A DNA stretch of 7,046 nt, from assembly GCA_003520285.1 (NCBI GenBank), contig DOVB01000149.1:1-7046 (forward strand). Reading direction: 5' to 3'. The stretch comes from Halieaceae bacterium. Its GTDB lineage: Bacteria > Pseudomonadota > Gammaproteobacteria > Pseudomonadales > Halieaceae. The notes under the pieces were generated by a model. That model ran no database searches. It was not told the origin of the DNA and worked only from the letters and a program-made list of their open reading frames with translations. Position 1 is the stretch's first letter; the number at the start of each line of letters is the position of its first letter. The position numbers and the translations under genes were made by a program. Of this stretch, positions 5,024 through 7,046 are shown one piece after another.

Positions 5024-6697
5024 TCAGGCAGCGACCTTAATCTGTAATTCAGAGCGATCCAAAGCTCTCAAGATACCCTCCAAAGAGGCTTGAATAATGT
5101 CTTCACTGCGCCCGATCCCGCACACACGCTGGCCATCAACATTGAGCTGTATGTAACAGATAGCCTCGGCCTGAGCGCTTTGACTGAGTGCATGCTCGCT
5201 ATATTCAACCACGACGATATTGGCGCCCGTCACACCTTCGAGTGCCTCGACGAAAGCGGCAACCACACCATTACCTGACCCTGCAATCTGAACTGGTTCG
5301 GACTGACACTGGAGCACCGCTTGCAAGTAGTCAGCACCGTCGCGCCTTGCCACAGTATAATCGCCCAAACTCATGCGGGTCTTTTCTGTAAAATAGGTCT
5401 CTGTAAGAAGGCGCTGAATGGTAGCCGCGTCCACTTCTTTCTCTGATGATTCAGCATAACGCTGCACCACTGGACTAAAATCAATTTGCAGCCACCGCGG
5501 TAATTGATACCCGTATTCCTGTTCCAGGACATAGGCAATGCCACCTTTCCCAGACTGGCTATTGATGCGAATGACTTCTTGGTACGATCGGCCAATATCG
5601 CGGGGATCGATGGGCAAATAGGCCACTTCCCAGGGCTCATTGATATCACGCTTTGCCAAACATTTCTTGATCGCATCCTGATGGCTACCCGAAAACGCAG
5701 TAAAAACCAGCTCACCTGCGTAGGGGTGTCGGGGGTGAACGGGCAGCTGAGTCGCGCTTTTGTAGACTTCTATAATGTGATCTATCCGCTCAAAATTCAG
5801 ATTCGGATCAACCCCTTGGCTATATAAGTTCATTGCCATGGTGAGTATGTCCATGTTGCCCGTGCGCTCACCATTGCCGAACAGAGTACCTTCAACACGA
5901 TCCGCTCCAGCAAGAACCGCAAGCTCAGAAGCAGCTACCGCGCAACCTCTATCGTTATGGGTGTGGACCGAGATAATGAGGCTGTCGCGATGCTTCACGT
6001 ATCGACAAAACCACTCAATCTGGTCGGCATACACATTGGGGGTACTCATCTCTACTGTTGCTGGCAGATTGATGATCACGGGGCTCTGCGGCGTTGGCGA
6101 CCAAACTGCCGTCACTGCATCAACCACTTCAACCGCAAAGTCGAGCTCAGTGCCGGTGAAACTCTCGGGTGAATACTCAAAAATCCACTCCGTATTCGGA
6201 TGTTTAGCCGCCTCATCCGCCACCCATTGGGCGCCCTGTGTCGCGATCTCGACGATCCCTGCGCGGTCTAAACCAAACACATAGTCCCGCTGTACCGTCG
6301 ATGTCGAATTATAAACATGCACAACCGCCCGGCGCGCGCCCTTGAGTGCAGCGAATGTTTTTTCGATCAGATCAGGGCGAGCCTGGGTAAGTACTTGGAT
6401 GGTGACGTCATCTGGCACAAGCGACTCATCGATCAGCTTGCGGCAAAAGTCATAATCAAGCGACGATGCAGATGGGAAACCAATCTCTATTTCTTTGAAG
6501 CCAACGTCAAGCAACAGATTCCAAAGGTCAAGTTTTTGCTGTGGCGTCATCGGCTCAATTAAAGCTTGATTGCCATCGCGCAAATCAACGCTACACCATG
6601 CCGGAGCTACCGTAATAGTTTGATCAGGCCAGGTTCTATCGGGTAGAGAAACGGGCCGAAATGGCTGATATTTACTGACATTAAAGTGGCTAGTCAT
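5024..6697 (-). CDS. leuA: 2-isopropylmalate synthase
   Basis: LeuA condenses acetyl-CoA with 2-oxoisovalerate to 2-isopropylmalate, the first committed step of leucine synthesis. At 557 residues it belongs to the longer yeast/Pseudomonas-type branch, shown also by the N-terminal SKYQPFRPVSLPDRTWPD (8-25). The TIM-barrel catalytic domain covers about 30-330. It has the DLRDGNQAL motif (38-46; Arg40 and metal-binding Asp41), HTHNDRG (245-251; metal ligands His245 and His247) and GNGERTGN (274-281). The C-terminal regulatory domain, about 430-557, has GSGNGVVAAFVEAL (473-486) and is where leucine feedback acts in this family. All catalytic residues look intact. The ATG at 6697 has a GGGGG sequence 9-13 bases upstream as a modest ribosome binding site. 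It heads the operon with the dehydratase and lipoprotein, and is divergent from an Lrp/AsnC regulator. No leucine-rich leader peptide is visible, so control by attenuation is unlikely. Confidence 0.97.
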   Translation of the reverse strand: MTSHFNVSKYQPFRPVSLPDRTWPDQTITVAPAWCSVDLRDGNQALIEPMTPQQKLDLWNLLLDVGFKEIEIGFPSASSLDYDFCRKLIDESLVPDDVTIQVLTQARPDLIEKTFAALKGARRAVVHVYNSTSTVQRDYVFGLDRAGIVEIATQGAQWVADEAAKHPNTEWIFEYSPESFTGTELDFAVEVVDAVTAVWSPTPQSPVIINLPATVEMSTPNVYADQIEWFCRYVKHRDSLIISVHTHNDRGCAVAASELAVLAGADRVEGTLFGNGERTGNMDILTMAMNLYSQGVDPNLNFERIDHIIEVYKSATQLPVHPRHPYAGELVFTAFSGSHQDAIKKCLAKRDINEPWEVAYLPIDPRDIGRSYQEVIRINSQSGKGGIAYVLEQEYGYQLPRWLQIDFSPVVQRYAESSEKEVDAATIQRLLTETYFTEKTRMSLGDYTVARRDGADYLQAVLQCQSEPVQIAGSGNGVVAAFVEALEGVTGANIVVVEYSEHALSQSAQAEAICYIQLNVDGQRVCGIGRSEDIIQASLEGILRALDRSELQIKVAA

Positions 6698-6736
6698 GAT
6701 GTGTGCCCCCGTGGACTATCGCAAAACTTGGGTGGC

Positions 6737-6767
6737 AGTATACTGAATTGCTGTGAGCGTATTTCAA
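6737..6767 (-). promoter_or_regulatory. Candidate leuA operon promoter
   Basis: On the minus strand, TTGAAA (6767-6762) and TATACT (6742-6737) each match the -35 and -10 consensus at 5 of 6 bases, but the spacer of 19 bp is long. A start near 6730 would give a leader of about 33 bases before leuA. The suboptimal spacing would suit a promoter that needs an activator, such as the adjacent Lrp-type protein; that part is inference. Confidence 0.45.
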
Positions 6768-6773
6768 CAAATT

Positions 6774-6833
6774 GCGCCTTATTTATGGATAAAAATAGCT
6801 TTACTATCTAATTTATACGTTATTATTAGGCGC
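6774..6833. promoter_or_regulatory. Inverted GCGCCT repeat around an AT-rich core, candidate regulator site
   Basis: GCGCCT (6774-6779) and its reverse complement AGGCGC (6828-6833) flank a strongly AT-rich 48-bp core in the leuA/Lrp divergent region. Their centres are 54 bp apart, about five helical turns, so both face the same side of the DNA. TATCTAATTTATACG in the core is a loose match (about 10 of 15) to the E. coli Lrp consensus. Lrp-type proteins often bind several phased sites at their own promoter, so auto-regulation and control of leuA are plausible. The promoter of the rightward gene was not clearly placed; TATTAT at 6821-6826 is a possible -10. Confidence 0.3.
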
Positions 6834-6865
6834 TAAATCTATTTTGAGAATCTAGGATAGTGACC

Positions 6866-7046
6866 ATGAAGATCGACCGAATCGACATTAGAATCCTGCA
6901 GCGACTGCAGCTTGACGCGCGCCTTTCAAATCTAGACCTCGCCGAGCAAGTAGGGCTGTCGCCAACCCCATGTGCTCGGCGGGTCAAGCAGCTTGAACAT
7001 GAGGGTTTTATCAAACGAGCGGTGACGCTGCTCGACAAAGATAAAC
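6866..7046 (+). CDS. Lrp/AsnC-family transcriptional regulator, N-terminal part
   Basis: The first 60 codons of a regulator cut by the window end. The ATG at 6866 has AGGA (6854-6857) 8 bases upstream. Residues 3-58 form the winged helix-turn-helix of the Lrp/AsnC family: IDRIDIRILQRLQ (3-15), then SNLDLAEQVGLSPTPCARRV (21-40), whose LSPTPC is identical to E. coli Lrp, then KQLEHEGFIKRAVTLLD. The effector-binding RAM domain would lie outside. These proteins bind DNA as dimers or octamers and sense amino acids, often leucine or related compounds. Divergent orientation from leuA across 168 bp suggests that it controls leuA, itself, or both. It cannot be told whether this is a global Lrp orthologue or a local paralogue; Ala37 where E. 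coli Lrp has Leu in PCLERV is a small deviation. Confidence 0.92.
   Translation, partial: MKIDRIDIRILQRLQLDARLSNLDLAEQVGLSPTPCARRVKQLEHEGFIKRAVTLLDKDK

Noticed and set aside
5371..5715. Open frame of 114 codons on the minus strand inside leuA
   Set aside because: It is in another frame of the same strand as leuA, which is intact across it; the peptide shows no family features.
5838..6284. Open frame of 148 codons on the plus strand inside leuA
   Set aside because: It is antisense to well-conserved LeuA catalytic sequence, is rich in Ser, Thr and Arg without any domain pattern, and has no ribosome site of note.
6698..6736. Leucine attenuator or leader peptide before leuA
   Set aside because: The short leader has no run of leucine codons, no small ORF with a ribosome site and no paired terminator and antiterminator stems.
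6826..7038. Open frame of 70 codons on the minus strand at the right edge
   Set aside because: It is the antisense of the Lrp/AsnC helix-turn-helix coding sequence, which is unmistakable on the plus strand.

Overview
The window looks like an ordinary chromosomal segment of a gammaproteobacterium, roughly half G+C. The clues are a bifunctional-type ArgA (amino acid kinase fold plus GNAT domain), the long yeast/Pseudomonas-type LeuA of 557 residues, a single-gene PiT phosphate transporter next to argA, and a DUF6279-type lipoprotein. I cannot assign a genus. There are no tRNA or rRNA genes, CRISPR arrays, transposases or phage genes, and no sign of recent transfer.

Left part (1-1779). A minus-strand gene enters from the left edge (codons from 149 down to 1); its N-terminus resembles GlnE only weakly. 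The roughly 265-bp gap to the phosphate transporter pit (415-1698, +) is the most structured non-coding region here. It holds a palindrome at 183-194, a near-consensus sigma-70 promoter at 237-265, and a strong ribosome binding site followed by a 39-codon small ORF (292-411). The small ORF's start codon sits inside a 14-bp perfect palindrome. A Pho-box-like element (321-338) lies 11 bp before a -10 hexamer (350-355). Pit thus appears to have two stacked promoters, one of them probably phosphate-responsive through PhoB.

Middle (1780-3196). argA (+) encodes N-acetylglutamate synthase, the first step of arginine synthesis. Its best -10 hexamer ends only six bases before the ATG and no good Shine-Dalgarno is visible, so its mRNA could be leaderless. 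argA converges on the minus-strand operon across about 115 bp with no convincing terminator.

Right part (3197-7046). A tight minus-strand operon runs leuA (2-isopropylmalate synthase), then a serine/threonine dehydratase or serine-racemase-like PLP enzyme (leuA stop and next GTG start abut), then a DUF6279-like lipoprotein (6-base gap, GTG start). Diverging from leuA, an Lrp/AsnC-family regulator begins at 6866 (+) and is cut by the window end. The AT-rich 168-bp divergent promoter region contains an inverted GCGCCT repeat and the likely leuA promoter. The layout suggests a locally regulated branched-chain amino acid operon.

I see no previously undescribed multi-gene system. The points most worth checking are the layered pit leader (Pho box, palindrome, small ORF), the leuA-dehydratase-lipoprotein operon with its divergent Lrp-type regulator, and the possibly leaderless argA.
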